Of a stretch of 64,000 bases of DNA, positions 21,955 through 33,312 are shown in pieces. The position numbers and the translations under genes are program-made. The notes under the pieces are model-generated. The model saw nothing but the letters and a program-made list of their open reading frames with translations, searched no databases and was not told the DNA's origin. Positions within the stretch are counted from its first letter, which is position 1, and each line of letters opens with the position of its first letter. Origin of the DNA: Cercis canadensis (lineage: Eukaryota > Streptophyta > Magnoliopsida > Fabales > Fabaceae). The stretch is taken from NCBI GenBank assembly GCA_003255065.1, contig QAOA01006583.1, forward strand, positions 276,123 to 340,122, in the 5' to 3' direction.

Positions 21955-24709
21955 CAAAATTCATTTATTCCTTCAACAACTTAACATACCTTAATCTCTC
22001 AATTGCTAGTTTTGTTGGAAAGATTCCTTATCAACTAGGGAAGCTTCAAGGTTTGTAATATCTGAGCTCAAATAACTTTGATGGAGCAATCCCTTATCAA
22101 CTTAGGAATCTCTCACAGATGCAGCATCTTGACCTTAGTTGGAATTATCTTATTGGAGCAATTCCTTATCCGCTTGGCAATCTCTCACAGCTCCAACATC
22201 TTGATCTTAGTGAAAAAGATCTTGTTGGAGCATTTCCTTATAAGCTTGGCAATCTTTCTGTATTGCAGTCTCTTAGTCTTTCAAATAATATGTCATTTTT
22301 CTATCACTTTCCTATTTGAATTTTTTCACTTCTTTTACCATCCTAGATCTCGCTTATAATAATCTGATATCATCAACATTCCCATGGCTATTCAACTTGA
22401 GCTCCAACAATCAAGAGCTTTATCTAAATGGATGTGATCTTTTAGATAATAATATGCTTCATCCTTCCTATTTGAATTCTTATTCTTTTCTCTTCACCCT
22501 TAATCTTTTAGGGAATAAGTTGACATAATTAACTATATTCCTCTGGATATTCAATTTCAGCTCCAATCTTAGAGCTTGACATGAGTAATAACTTATTGAA
22601 AGGTCTCATTCCTTATGATTTTAGCAAAATCATAATGAACTCTCTTAAGGAAATGGATATCTCCTCTAACAATCTAGAAGGCCAGATCCCAAAATCCATT
22701 GGGAATATATGCACAATGTAGGAGTTAAATTTTTTTTTTTTCTCAATAACAATTTGAGTGGAGAGCTTTCATGTTACACAAACAGTATCTGGATTTAACA
22801 TATAATTAAATTACTAGCATGTTACATGACTTTTTCAAATTTCTCATCTTTGAAAAAATTATTACTTTACAATAATCAATTAGATGGAGAAATGTTCAAA
22901 AGTATCATATTGCCTCCTAAGTTGGAGGTATTGGACCTCCATGGAAATTCTTTGAAATGTATGATAACAAAATCTCATTTTATGAATCTTTCTAAATTGA
23001 AGAGGTTAGACTTTTCTTACAACTCATTATTGATTCTAAGATTTAGCACCACTTGGGTTCCTCCTTTTCAATTATGTTATTTGAGTCTACCATCTTGCAA
23101 GTTGGTTCCTAGCTTTCCAAATTAGCTTCAAACTCATAATAACTTACAAATTCTTGATATATATAATGGTGTGATTTTGGGCTTTGTACCAAAAGGGTTT
23201 TGGAATGTATTAATGTCACAAATGATATATTCCATGAATATTTCATGGAACCATCTTACTGGAAAAATTCCAAATTTTCATTCCAAGTTTGATTACGTAC
23301 CCATATTAGCTTTGAATTCAAATCAATTCGAAGGTGTAATTCCTTCATTTTTGACACATGCATTAGGATTATCTTTCTCCAAAAATAAATTTCTAGATAT
23401 GGTTCATTTTTTATGTAGCAACAACACATCTAAAGTTTTGCCTGTTTTAGATGTGTCAAATAATCAACTAGCAAGACAATTGCCGGATTGTTGGAGCCAT
23501 CTTAAATCATTAGAGGTTTTTGATCTGAGTAATAACAAGTTGTGTGAAAAAATTCCAGACTCCATGGGCACCCTTGTTGAAATGAAAGTTTTGGTTTTAC
23601 GAAATAATAGTTTAGTTGGACAACTACCTTCCTCCTTGAAGAATTGTACCAATTTAGTTATGCTAGATGATCTTTGGTCTAATAACTCTATGGATAGGGG
23701 AAAGCCTTCAACAATTGGTACTATTAAGCTTATGATTGAATGGTTTGACTGGAGGTTTGCCTTTGCATCTATATTATCTAAGGTAGGTTAGAGTCTTAGA
23801 TCTCTCATGGAATAATTTATCAAAAGGAGCTCTAATATGCATTAAGAATTTTACTGTTATAGCTAAAAAATGTATCAACTCAATTGACACCATAAATCAT
23901 TCTTTTAAAACCAATTATAGTTACATTTCTTTGTATGATTTCTATCAATCATTGGCATGGAAAACTATAGAACATGTGTTTAAGAATCCTGAATCACTTC
24001 TCGTAAGCATTGATCTCTCAAGCAACAATCTAACAGAGAATATACCAATTGAATTTGGGTTTTTATTTGGATTAGTGTCCCTGAATTTGTCAAGAAACAA
24101 TTTGAGTGGAGAAATCCATTCCACGATTGAAAATTTGAAATCAATTGAATTTCTTGATTTGTCAAGAAATCATCTCTCCAACCGAATTCCTTAGAGTCTT
24201 TCACAAATTGATGATCTTAGCATATTAGACTTGTCGAACAACAGCATCTAAAGGAAAATTCCAATTGGAACACAACTGCAGAGCTTCAACACCTCTAGTT
24301 ATGAAGGAAATCTAGATCTTTGTGGAAAACCACTTGACAAAATGTGTCCAGAAATGAAGCACCAATAATACCTCATGCATCACTAGTAATTAAAGAAGAT
24401 CATGAGAACTCACATTTCTTTGAAGCATTTTTTTTGAGTAAGGGGATTTCTTGGATTTTGGGGACTCTTCAGACCAATTTTGGTAAAACATTCTTGGAGA
24501 CATGCCTACGCCTACCTCTGGTTATTGAACAAATTGACAAACAAAATCTATGTCAAAGGCTAGAAAGGAAGAATTTATATCTCATGCTTACTTCTATAAG
24601 TTTATTGAATCATGAAATCATTAATTCATGGGAAAGAGAAAGTAATAAAGAAAGATATATTTGTGAGGAAGCATATTACAATTTGACATACTTGAAAGTT
24701 ATAATTTTC
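21955..24709 (+). pseudogene. LRR receptor-like protein (EIX/Cf type), copy 2, N-terminus missing
   Basis: LRR units run from about 22060 (LSQMQHLDLSWNYLIGAIPY, LSQLQHLDLSEKDLVGAFPY) through 22826-23125 and the longest open stretch 23171-23791 (VLDVSNNQLARQLPDCW, LEVFDLSNNKLCEKIPDSMG) to 23990-24190 (LVSLNLSRNNLSGEI, IEFLDLSRNHLSNRIP). The end has the Cys-containing cap (NLDLCGKPLDKMC), a membrane segment and the LERKNLYLMLTS tail. The signal peptide and N-terminal cap are missing and at least eight breaks occur. It is head to head with copy 1 and in the opposite orientation to copy 3. Confidence 0.88.
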
Positions 24710-24930
24710 NTTCTTGGAGACATGCCTACGCCTATCTCAGGTTATTGAACAAATTGACAAACAAAATCTATGTCAAAGGCTAGAAAGGAAGAATTTATAT
24801 CTCATGCTTACTTCTATAAGTTTATTGAATCATGAAATCATTAATTCATGGGAAAGAGAAAGTAATAAAGAAAGATATATTTGTGAGGAAGCATATTACA
24901 ATTTGACATACTTGAAAGTTATAATTTTCA
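24490..24930. repeat. Direct duplication of about 220 bp across a single N (likely assembly artefact)
   Basis: 24490-24709 and 24711-24930 are nearly identical and flank the N at 24710. They duplicate the C-terminal tail of RLP copy 2. The second tail should not be counted as another gene. Confidence 0.85.
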
Positions 24931-24935
24931 AATGA

Positions 24936-25522
24936 TAATTATCTATCAACTATTATTGTACAATACTTTCACCATTTATAACTAAGTGACTCATTCAATT
25001 ACAAATTGACTAATTTTCTGCTATGTTAATTAAAATAGAATCCATATGGTTTTCTCTTTAATTCATTTTAGTTACAAAGTTTCTTGATATGTAGAGCTGG
25101 CAAGTAGGCACAAAGCAAAGTGGGCATTCTTCACCTTCAAACTAAGGGGAATATCTTTTGTCTTCAGCTTTCTTTAGAATGGGATGAAAAGGATCAGTTC
25201 TGTTTTATGCTCCATGATGATAATGTTAGTTCTGTTCTTATGTTATTTTTTTAATGGGGGTGGTGGCTTCTTGAATTGCATTGCAAGCATGTAAACAGTT
25301 CTGTGCATGACTTCAGTGCTATGGTTAGTTCTTCATACCTTCCACTAGTGGAGGGGGCATTACTACATTGGCTGTGAATTGGTTTTATAAGAATAACATA
25401 TCTCTGGCTTTTCTACAAGTAATTCTGATTACTGATTATCTAGTCATACTAAATAGTTTACCAAAAGTAAAATCTGCAACTATCATCATCTTTTTTTTTT
25501 TTTCTTTTTGTTAATAGACATA
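24936..25522. other. 3' flank of RLP copy 2, inverted match to 36050-36890
   Basis: Phrases such as CTTCCACTAGTGGAGG and GGCTGTGAATTGG recur in reverse complement downstream of RLP copy 3, so the duplicated block extends past the gene end to about 25487. No gene is seen here. Confidence 0.65.
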
Positions 25523-25527
25523 CTATA

Positions 25528-25757
25528 TGTTAAACATTAATCCAAAAAAGTCTGTCATAAAATAATTAGAAAGTACTAGAATAGTATAAGAAAAATTAAT
25601 AACTTGTAAGACACGAGGTCGATCAATAAAGCCTATAAATAGACATATGTAGAAGCCAATTTAAATTAAAAAAAAAAAAAAGACTTCAGCATTACATCAC
25701 TTCTCTCTCCCATGTCCCATCTCTTTTAATTAGTCTTCATAGCCTCAAATACCATCT
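25528..25757 (+). repeat. Copia LTR A (left, + orientation)
   Basis: Starts TGTTAAACATTAATCC, contains a TATA-like CCTATAAATAGA (about 25634) and an A tract, and ends near CTCAAATACCATCT. It is homologous to LTR C and, inverted, to LTR B. Confidence 0.85.
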
Positions 25758-26269
25758 GTTTTTTTTTTTCCTAGTAGGGAGTAAAAAATGATACTGGTTA
25801 AACCAAATGATTTTGCAGTCTCTCCCCACCATTTCCATGTGATTTGGTGAGACAAACGTTCCAAAATCTTGCAATTTAAGTCCTAACTCTCCATTCATAA
25901 GATCTATTACAGAATAAACCACTGTGCTTAATCAACCTAGAAGCTTCATAGTTGAAAATACTTAAGCGTTGGACCTAATTCATTAGTAATATTGCTTTTT
26001 CTCTTAGATAGGAAATAGATGTTGAGGGAACATGAAAGCTCTCTACATTAACTTTTAAAAAAAAAAAAAAAGATCATACTTCACAACTGGCAGCTAGATA
26101 AAGTGAAAGATAGCTCAAATTTCTGATCGTGTAGAGTACACTTCACAAAATATCCTGCGCTAAAATCGTCAAGTAACAGTCTGGCAGGAGATATCATGAT
26201 CAATGAAGGAGGAATCAAGAGAACTCCTTCACTCCACTATTCCATTTCTGGCTGATCTGTCTCTTCCTT

Positions 26270-27685
26270 TTCAGGGTCTTCCTCTTCCATTGGAGGCAAA
26301 TGATACTCCTTGCTCTTTGTTGATAATTACACCCGCATAATGTGGGTCTCTTTCATTGAGCATAAATCTAATACTTTCTCTCACTTTATTCAATTTAAAG
26401 CCCTTGTTGACAAGCAAAGTGAGCATTTTCTCAAAATATTGAGAACGGATCATGAGGAAGAATTCAATGATCAAAAGTTCATAAAATTTTGCAAGGAGCA
26501 TGGAATCAAAAAGGAGCTCACTGTTCGATGTACACCTCAACAAAATGGTGTTGCCGAAAGGAAAAATAAAATAATTGTTGAAATGGCTCGTGTCATGCTC
26601 CAATACAAAAATTTGCCCATAAGTTTTTGTGTCGAGCCTGTTAACACAGCCGTTTATATTCTTAATTGATCCCCCACTAAAGCATTGGAGGATATGACTC
26701 CATATGAAGCTTGGTTCAAAAAAAAGCCAAAAGTTGATCATTTCAAGATCTTTGGCTATATTGCTTACTCTCATATTCCAAAAGAGAATTAAGAGAAACT
26801 AGATGAAAAAGGAAAGAAATACATCTTCATTGGATATAATGATGAATCAAAGGGCTATCGTCTTTACAAGCCCGAATCAAGAAAACTAATCATCTCAAGA
26901 GATGTCATCTTTGATGAAAGAGCAAGTTGGCAATGGAGCAATGATGCAACTAATGGAGTTCAACTCCTTGAAGAAGCTGAAGAGACAAGAAGAAGCAATC
27001 CAAGCCCAAGCACACCACCATGAACCCCAAGTTGAAGACAAATAAAATCCACACCAGATTTATCTCCTCCATATCCTCCAAGAAAGATGCGACCATTGCA
27101 AGATATCTACCAAACTTAAGATGTTGCATTCTTTTTTTGTGAGCCTCAAAAATTTGAAGAAGCCAGCAAGCAAGAAGCATGGAAAGAAGTCATGGATGAG
27201 GAAATCAAGATGATCGATAAGAACCATACATGGGAGCTCGTGGAGAAGCCAAGAGACAAAGATGTCATTGGATTAAAGTGGGTCTACAAGATCAAATACC
27301 ATGAAGATGGATCAATCCAAAAATACAAAGTCCGACTCATCGCTAAAGGGTATTCTTAACAACTAGGTATTGACTTCAATGAAAACTTTGCTCTTGTAGT
27401 ACGTATGGAGACTATAAGAATAGTCCTTGCTCTAGCTGCTCAAATGAAGTTGCAAGTTTATCAATTAGACATGAAATATGCTTTTCTCAATGGAGAAATT
27501 GAAGAAGAAATTTACGTGGAACAACCGCAAGGCTACGTCGTCCAAGGAAAAGAAGGCAAGGTTTATTGCTTGAAGAAGGCTCTCTATGACCTAAAACAAG
27601 CTCCTAGAGCATGGAATAGCAAGATAGACAACTATCTTCTTGAGCATGGATTCTCCAAAAACCCAAGCAAGCCATCATTATATGT
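26270..27685 (+). pseudogene. Copia polyprotein part 1: integrase core and N-terminal reverse transcriptase
   Basis: Integrase catalytic residues are visible: Asp in LLFVDNYTR (about 26312), Asp in LRTDHEEEF (about 26446) and Glu in NGVAERKN (about 26560). This is followed by the GYIAYSHIPK and KYIFIGYNDESKGYRLY region, then RT from about 27170 (AWKEVMDEEIKMIDKNHTWE, GLKWVYKIKYHEDGS) with the first catalytic Asp in QLDMKYAFLNGEI (27463-27500) and LYDLKQAPRAW (27580). Stops occur at about 26668, 26790, 27043 and 27357. The RT stops precisely after PSLYV at 27685, where an inverted segment is joined, so the YVDD block is not in this part. Confidence 0.9.
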
Positions 27686-28426
27686 TGTTCATACCTTGAT
27701 GAAGATTATTCACGATCCTCCTTAGCCAAATAGCTTCACAAGATGAATTGGCAGCTGCCATATTCTACACTTCAGCAGTCGAAAGTGCTACACTCTTTTG
27801 CTTCTTTGACACCAATGAAATTGCCTTGGAGCCAAGGAGAAATACATAACCACTTGTACTCTTTTGATCATTGATGCTTCCACCCCAATCATTATCAGTG
27901 TAGCCAACTAGGTTGCAATATTCCTCAGCCTCGTACAAGATCCCATAATTCTTCGTGCCCTTGACATATCTCAAAATTCTCTTCGCGACATTGAAGTGAA
28001 CTTTCCTTGGCTTGCTCATGAATCTTGAAACGATGCTAACAGCATGCATTATGTCGGGCCTTGTGTTCATGAGATATATTAATGAGTCAACTAGGCTTCG
28101 ATAGATCGTTTCGTTCACCTTCTCCTTTCCATCTTCCTTAGACAACTTCTAGTTCATTGCTATTGGCGTAGATAGTGGCTTGCAATCTCTCATGTTGAAC
28201 TTCTTCAATAGATTATCGGAATATTTTTCTTGAGAGATGAATATTTGGCTAGGCTTTTGCTTCACTTGCATCCCACGAAAATATTTCATGAAACCAAGAT
28301 CGGTCATCTCACACTCGTGCATCATGGCCTTCAAGCATGCTTAGGCCTGTGCTAGTGTAGATTAAATCATCTACGTACAAGCATAAGATGAGAAAGTCAT
28401 CACCTTGCATCTTCACATATAATGAT
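27686..28426 (-). pseudogene. Copia polyprotein part 2: C-terminal reverse transcriptase and RNase H, inverted
   Basis: On - it starts SLYVKMQGDDFLILC and continues with the catalytic YVDD (28366-28377), then MTDLGFMKYFRGMQV, ISQEKYSDNLLKKFNM and the RNase H region (YRSLVDSLIYLMNTRPDI, GYTDNDWGGSINDQKSTSGY, KQKSVALSTAEV) and ends at LHQGMNN. It supplies exactly the RT/RNase H portion missing from part 1. The 12-mer ATCATTATATGT occurs at both breakpoints, on + at 27674-27685 and on - at 28415-28426. In-frame stops (about 28146 and 27764) show decay. Confidence 0.9.
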
Positions 28427-28427
28427 A

Positions 28428-28439
28428 GCTCTGATACCA
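28428..28439 (-). other. Retrotransposon primer-binding site
   Basis: On - it reads TGGTATCAGAGC, the usual plant Copia primer-binding site complementary to initiator Met-tRNA. It lies one base from the end of the inverted LTR B, which identifies LTR B as a 5' LTR by origin. Confidence 0.85.
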
Positions 28440-28440
28440 C

Positions 28441-28690
28441 TGATGGTATTTAAGGCTAATTAAAATAGATGGGACGTGGGAGAGAGAGAAATGATGTAAT
28501 GCTGAAGTCTTTCTTTCAATTCAATTTGGCTTCTACATTTGCCTATTTATAAGTTTCATTGACCAACCTAGTGCCTTACAAGTTGCTGATTTTTCCTATA
28601 TTATTCTAGTACTTTCTAATTCTTTTACTACTAATATATTATTTTAAAAAGTAAATTTTACTATAGACTTTTCTAGATTAATGTTTAGAT
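28441..28690 (-). repeat. Copia LTR B (inverted)
   Basis: On - it begins TAAACATTAATCTAG (first bases altered) and ends AATACCATCA just before the primer-binding site. It lies head to head with LTR C, separated by about 10 bp, forming a palindrome-like pair of roughly 250-bp arms. Confidence 0.85.
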
Positions 28691-28700
28691 TAAAGGAGAG

Positions 28701-28974
28701 TGTTAAACATTAATCTAGAAAAGTCTATAATAAAATATACTTTGTAAAATAATATATTAGTAAAAAAAGAATTAGAAAGTATTAGAATAGTATAAAAAAA
28801 AATCAGCAACTTGTAAGACACTAGGTAGGTCAATGAAGCCTATAAATAGATATATGTAGAAGCCAAGTTGAATTGAAAAAAAAAAAAAAAAAAAAAAACA
28901 AAACTTCATTACATTACTTCTCTCTCCCATGTCTCATCTCTTTTAATTAGCCTTCATAGCCTCAAATACCATCA
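28701..28974 (+). repeat. Copia LTR C (right, + orientation)
   Basis: Starts TGTTAAACATTAATCTAG, has CCTATAAATAGA (about 28840) and an A tract (28877-28898), ends TACCATCA, and is followed by the target duplication CTATA. Confidence 0.88.
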
Positions 28975-28979
28975 CTATA

Positions 28980-30741
28980 ATGAAATATGTTGGTAGTGTT
29001 AATTTAAATTGTCATTAAATTTATATTTGTAGAGAGAAAAAAAAAAAAAAAAAAGAGATTATTTTTTAGTAGTGCTAGTCACGTTATGGGTATTGCACCA
29101 TTGGTGCAGTTCTCAGTATATCAAGTACTAAGCATGATATAAAATTCATCTCTGCAGATGTGAATTGCAAACTATCTAAGATCTCAGAGATGGCTATGAG
29201 GTCTGATCATCTGCTTTTTGGTTTTTGTTTAATTTTTTAAGTGGTTGATATTAACTACATTAAAATCTTGGGCATAACTGATAACCGTTCAAAAGGATAT
29301 AAGAATTTACCAATTTGGTGCCTTAAGGAACAATGTGGATGAATAGATCAATGGTCTAGAATCTCATGGATGTGTGTGTAAAGGTAGTTATAAATCAAAA
29401 ATATTATTGTAAGCAATTTTTACAACTACTGACAATTTAATGATGCCATGCTCTACTTCGTTTCAAAATTTCTAACCTGTCAAAATTTCCCAGTCCTTAT
29501 GCTTATTCATGTAACCCTTTTTACAGGTTAGACATTTTGAAGCAAACACAGCATACCATTTCACGTGGTAATTGCAGAAATAAGAATAAAAACATTAAAA
29601 GCCATTTTATTCAGCCTAGCATGAGACTAAACACATGGCAGGCCACCTCCAATAATTAACTAGTAACTAAATATGCACAAGCATCCATAGGATTTCAAAC
29701 CTTTAGGTTTGATCTATTGTCCACATTGTTTCTTAAAAGAAAGGTGTCATAATGGTCCATTTGAACAATTCCCACACTAGGAGTAGGGTTCCACCAAACT
29801 ATTTATGCCTTTTGAATGGCTATAAGTTATACCCACTATTCATCTTACTTAATACCATCTTAACCACTGAAAAGAAAACCAAAACCAAAGAGCAGATGGT
29901 CATATCACCCAGCTGCCTCTCACGTAAAAACACAGTTAATGAAATCTTAGGCTTGGCTGCAATTCACTTCCACAGACATGTATAAACTTTATATTATGCT
30001 TAGCACTTACGATACTGAAAAGTACTACAGCACAATGAAGGCAGGTGATGACCCAACAGTCCCAGACAAATCTAGAAAAATTCATAGATATCCAAACTGA
30101 AATCTAACACCATAGCATCTGTCATGGACCTCTCAGTTCTAAAAGGCAGTAAGTAGGTGATACATGTCCTGAGAAATAGGATAACCAGCTATCTGACAAG
30201 ACCACGCATTTTAAACTTTCAGATCAAGGAATAGCTACTTGTGCACACAAAACAGGAGATCCACTCCTTGTACTAAAAACGATAAAGTACTTCCACCACA
30301 GAACAAGTGTATCTACATTCTGGAAATTTGAGGATACAGATTTAGCACACATTGCAGACATAAAACTTCCATAAATATTAAACCAAATGAGCCAGAACTC
30401 AGAATGAAAATCTAGATTTCCACACATAAAACTAAATAATAACAATAATTTCTAATAAGCTACCAGTGTCCTCTTTTCAGTAGAGATTTGGTGTTCAACC
30501 TATGAAAGGACGGACTCACAATAACTGAGGAGTATCCATGAAAATATTAAAGCCAAAATTTTCAGGGTAGCCCTTGCCCAGAGGCATAAATATTAAAGCT
30601 AAAAGCTTGACATCTGCTCACCTAGTTGGCTAAATGAGCCAATGTGGAGCCAAATTTCAGAATTACACAGTAAAACAGAAGTCCAGCCCCAGCTTCATCA
30701 AGCTGAGTTAATTGGCTTGCAATAAATTTTCATGGATTATT
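28980..30741. other. Gene-free stretch with a small foldback sequence
   Basis: Around 29467-29555 an inverted repeat (TTTCAAAATTTCTAACCTG against CAGGTTAGACATTTTGAAG) encloses TTCCCAGTCCTTATG. About 29325-29480 is found in reverse complement at about 45075-45245, next to the same core. The open frames at 29752-29985 and 30224-30445 resemble no family. No gene was recognised. Confidence 0.5.
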
Positions 30742-30902
30742 AGATAGTCAGTAGTCACATACTAAGTATGACAAAAATATTTTGACATTGCTATCTTTAA
30801 ACTTTGAAACTTTGATTTTAATTTATGTAAACAGTATTGGTTTCTATTAAGTAACTAAACCGTACAATTGTCAAAATTTAATTGTAGACATATTAGGAGT
30901 TT

Positions 30903-31064
30903 TTTTTTTTTTTTTTTTTNTTTTAGTCCACTGGAGGCCACACAACAAGGGATAGCCTATCCCCTCCCAAAATCCAACCCCACCCGCTCACAATGAGATT
31001 TGAACATTGGACCTCCATGATGGAGTACCAAGTGCTCAATCATTGGGGTGTCCCCTTGGGGATG
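30903..31064 (-). mobile_element. tRNA-derived SINE (copy in segment A)
   Basis: Read on -, an A-box-like TGATTGAGCACTTGG is followed by a B box GTTCAAATC and an A tail. It is flanked by target duplications ATATTAGGAGTTT (30890-30902 and 31065-31077). The same SINE at the same place in segment B shows it inserted before the duplication. The N at 30920 lies in its homopolymer tail. Confidence 0.82.
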
Positions 31065-31527
31065 ATATTAGGAGTTTATTAGCTTAATTATATGTCTACT
31101 TTTAGAAAAAAAAGAAGTAATGGTCCAGCTGACTACCAATGAAAATGTCTTCAAGTCTCCCTTTTGTTTTGTTTTTTTTTTTGTTGGGTGATGAGGGGCA
31201 GCATTAACTAGGAGGCCAAGAAAAGGAGAAGAAAGAAAATTGAAAATGAATCTCGACATAATACATGTATCTCATGACAAAGACAATATATAAAGCATGT
31301 ATTCTTCTATCAAAAACAAAATTCATATATGTAATTTGCTAGAAGAGCTCATGCAACAATAATTGCCCCTGAAATGTGAACTCATGGAGTAATATATGAC
31401 TCCTATTGTTCAATAAGGCCTCAAGTGATAGAACATCATACAAAATCGACATTCAGATTTAGGAGCAATACATTGTAAATGTCAAAGGCATGCAAGGAGA
31501 GTAATAAACAGCGACTTAATATATTAC

Positions 31528-31928
31528 CTGAACAAGTTCATCAGTGCTCGTTGTGCAAATAGGAAGATGCTCAGGAGGAAGGACATAGATTCTTGAACCT
31601 GTCTTACTCCATAACTGTTGAATAACATCCCCACACTTGCCAAGAACACATCCTACCAAGTAGAACACATCTTAAAATTTCTTTAATTCCTTGACAAACA
31701 AATTGATAATTGCATTGAGCTGAAACCCTTACCATCATAATGAGGTGGAGGGCCACCAGCAGCAGGGTTGTGATACTCTGGGGGTAGATTAGAGGAGGAA
31801 GCAGAAGGTTGACACATCATTAGCAGCAGCAGTGGTGGTCCCTTGTGGAAGTCACTGCCTGGCTGTTGATGAAGATAATGTTGCTATTGCCTCTGCTGTT
31901 GATGGTGGTGATGAGGATCATTGTACAT
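31528..31928 (-). pseudogene. KH-domain RNA-binding protein, first two coding exons, broken
   Basis: Exon 1 (31733-31928) starts MYNDPHHHHQQQRQ, has an in-frame TAG at residue 15 and ends PPPHYD with a GTAAGG donor. Exon 2 (31528-31670) has an AG acceptor and encodes a KH domain start: VGCVLGKCGDVIQQLW with the GxxG loop, then TGSRIYVLPPEHLPICTTST, and ends at a GTAATA donor. This matches plant poly(C)-binding-like KH proteins of the HEN4/RCF3 type, which act in nuclear RNA processing. Later exons are not found downstream. The stop and missing exons make it a pseudogene, though the splice sites remain canonical. Confidence 0.75.
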
Positions 31929-32579
31929 TATTGTAACTATGGTACATGAACAAGAGGGAAGCTCTGCTTCAAAGAGACAGCGAAATTGAGAAGGGATAAT
32001 AAAATAAAAATTTAAAGAACTAAAGTCAAGATTGGTGAATATAATTCATATAGGACATATTCATTAGTTTCCAGAACCTTAAGAAAAGCATTTATCCAGG
32101 TATACTGAGAATACTCAGGTTTGAATTCTAACAATGAGACATCTATTACTTAATGCTACCCAACAAATACTTCATTTTCAAATTGATGATCATTGAGGCT
32201 CCAAACGCTTTTCTTTTCTGAAAATAGTCATCACACTTTGACATAAGAATTTTAAAATAAGTGCCGGAAAAAGTAAGTATGGTTTAGACTTTAGAACAGA
32301 ATGATGGGATGCCAATACAGCAGTAAATACTTCTCATGCCAGTCCTTAGAAATTCATTTCTCAAGGCTATGCTACTTTTAGTCCACCGCTTGGGTAGGGG
32401 ATTTCCCTTTTAAAGAGGCACTCCCACACCTCTATCGCCTTTCTTCTCTACATAACTCTCCTATCCAAATTCCTATACCAATCAAAACTCAGCCGCGTCT
32501 TGTCATTTCCATTTTTTTTGAAATTTGAATGATAGAGAAACTTCTGAGTTGAAATCTCTTTTAGGTCCTTCTTCATTCT
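31929..32579. other. Upstream/intron-like sequence of the KH remnant
   Basis: No coding region. This part has no counterpart in segment B, where the matching sequence jumps from GAATCTCGACA directly into the LINE. Confidence 0.5.
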
Positions 32580-33312
32580 TCCCATTTGACCCTTGATTTT
32601 GATAAGTGGGTTTGCACCCTTGACCCTTCTGAGGGTTATTCTTGTAAATCTTCCAATTTCTTACCCAATTTTCATCCATGACAAACCCCTCTGGCAATCC
32701 AAAGCTCCTTCTAAGGTCTAGTCTTTTTATTTGGGCTGTGGTACTTATTAAATTAATACTAATGATTACTGCAGGTTCATACACCACAAAAGGCTCTTTC
32801 TCCTGATATGCTTGCTATGTGTGGTTCTAGTTTGGACTCTACTAGATATTTATTTTTGCACTTTTCAGTTGCCAATTCTCTATGGCATAGATTGTTTGGC
32901 CCTTTTGGTGAATACTGAGTTTGTCCTTTGACTCTGGAGCAGTTCTTGATAACTAAATGTATTAGCAGGAGAAAAGAGGCCAAAATGTTATGGCATGTGT
33001 AGCGTATGCAATCATTTGGTGCATTTGGATAGAGCATAATGCTCGCATTTTCAAGGATTTTCTAACGAACCAACAGCTTATTGGGGATAAGGTTATGTGT
33101 ATGGCTTCTATTTGGTGCAAAGCTCATGGTTTTCAAGGGAATTTCCATTTCAAATATGCAGAGGGATTGGACAGCCTTACTGCATTGATATTTTCTGTTT
33201 ATGAGTTGTTTTGTTACTTTTCTTTCTCTGTTAAAGAGTTAAGCTTATAAACTATTGTACTGCTTCTTTCTTCTTCTTAAGGAAGTGCGTCTTTTATTAA
33301 AAAAAAAAACAA
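32580..33312 (+). pseudogene. L1-type LINE ORF2 3' end (zf-RVT region), copy A
   Basis: Frames on + encode a zinc-binding RVT tail (PDMLAMCGSSLDSTRYLFLH, SLWHRLFGPFG, PLTLEQFLIT) and then CVAYAIIWCIWIEHNARIF and WCKAHGFQGNFHFKYAEGLD with a stop at 33248. A short 3' tail (TCTTCTTAAGGAAGTGCG) and an A tract (33299-33309) follow. Frameshifts and stops mean it is inactive. RT and endonuclease are missing (5' truncation). Confidence 0.85.

Larger units (their letters stand above)
25528..28974 (+). mobile_element. Ty1/Copia retrotransposon with rearranged interior
   Basis: It is bounded by TGTTAAACATTAATC at 25528 and TACCATCA at 28974 and flanked by perfect 5-bp target duplications CTATA (25523-25527 and 28975-28979). 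From left to right: LTR(+), integrase and N-terminal RT on +, then the remaining RT and RNase H on -, primer-binding site on -, LTR(-), LTR(+). Gag and protease are missing. The outer LTRs and duplications show that the unit entered as one piece or was rearranged in place after insertion. It cannot move by itself. Confidence 0.88.

Noticed and set aside
24714-24935. Second RLP tail after the N at 24710
   Set aside because: Near-identical copy of 24490-24709 across an N; treated as an assembly duplicate.
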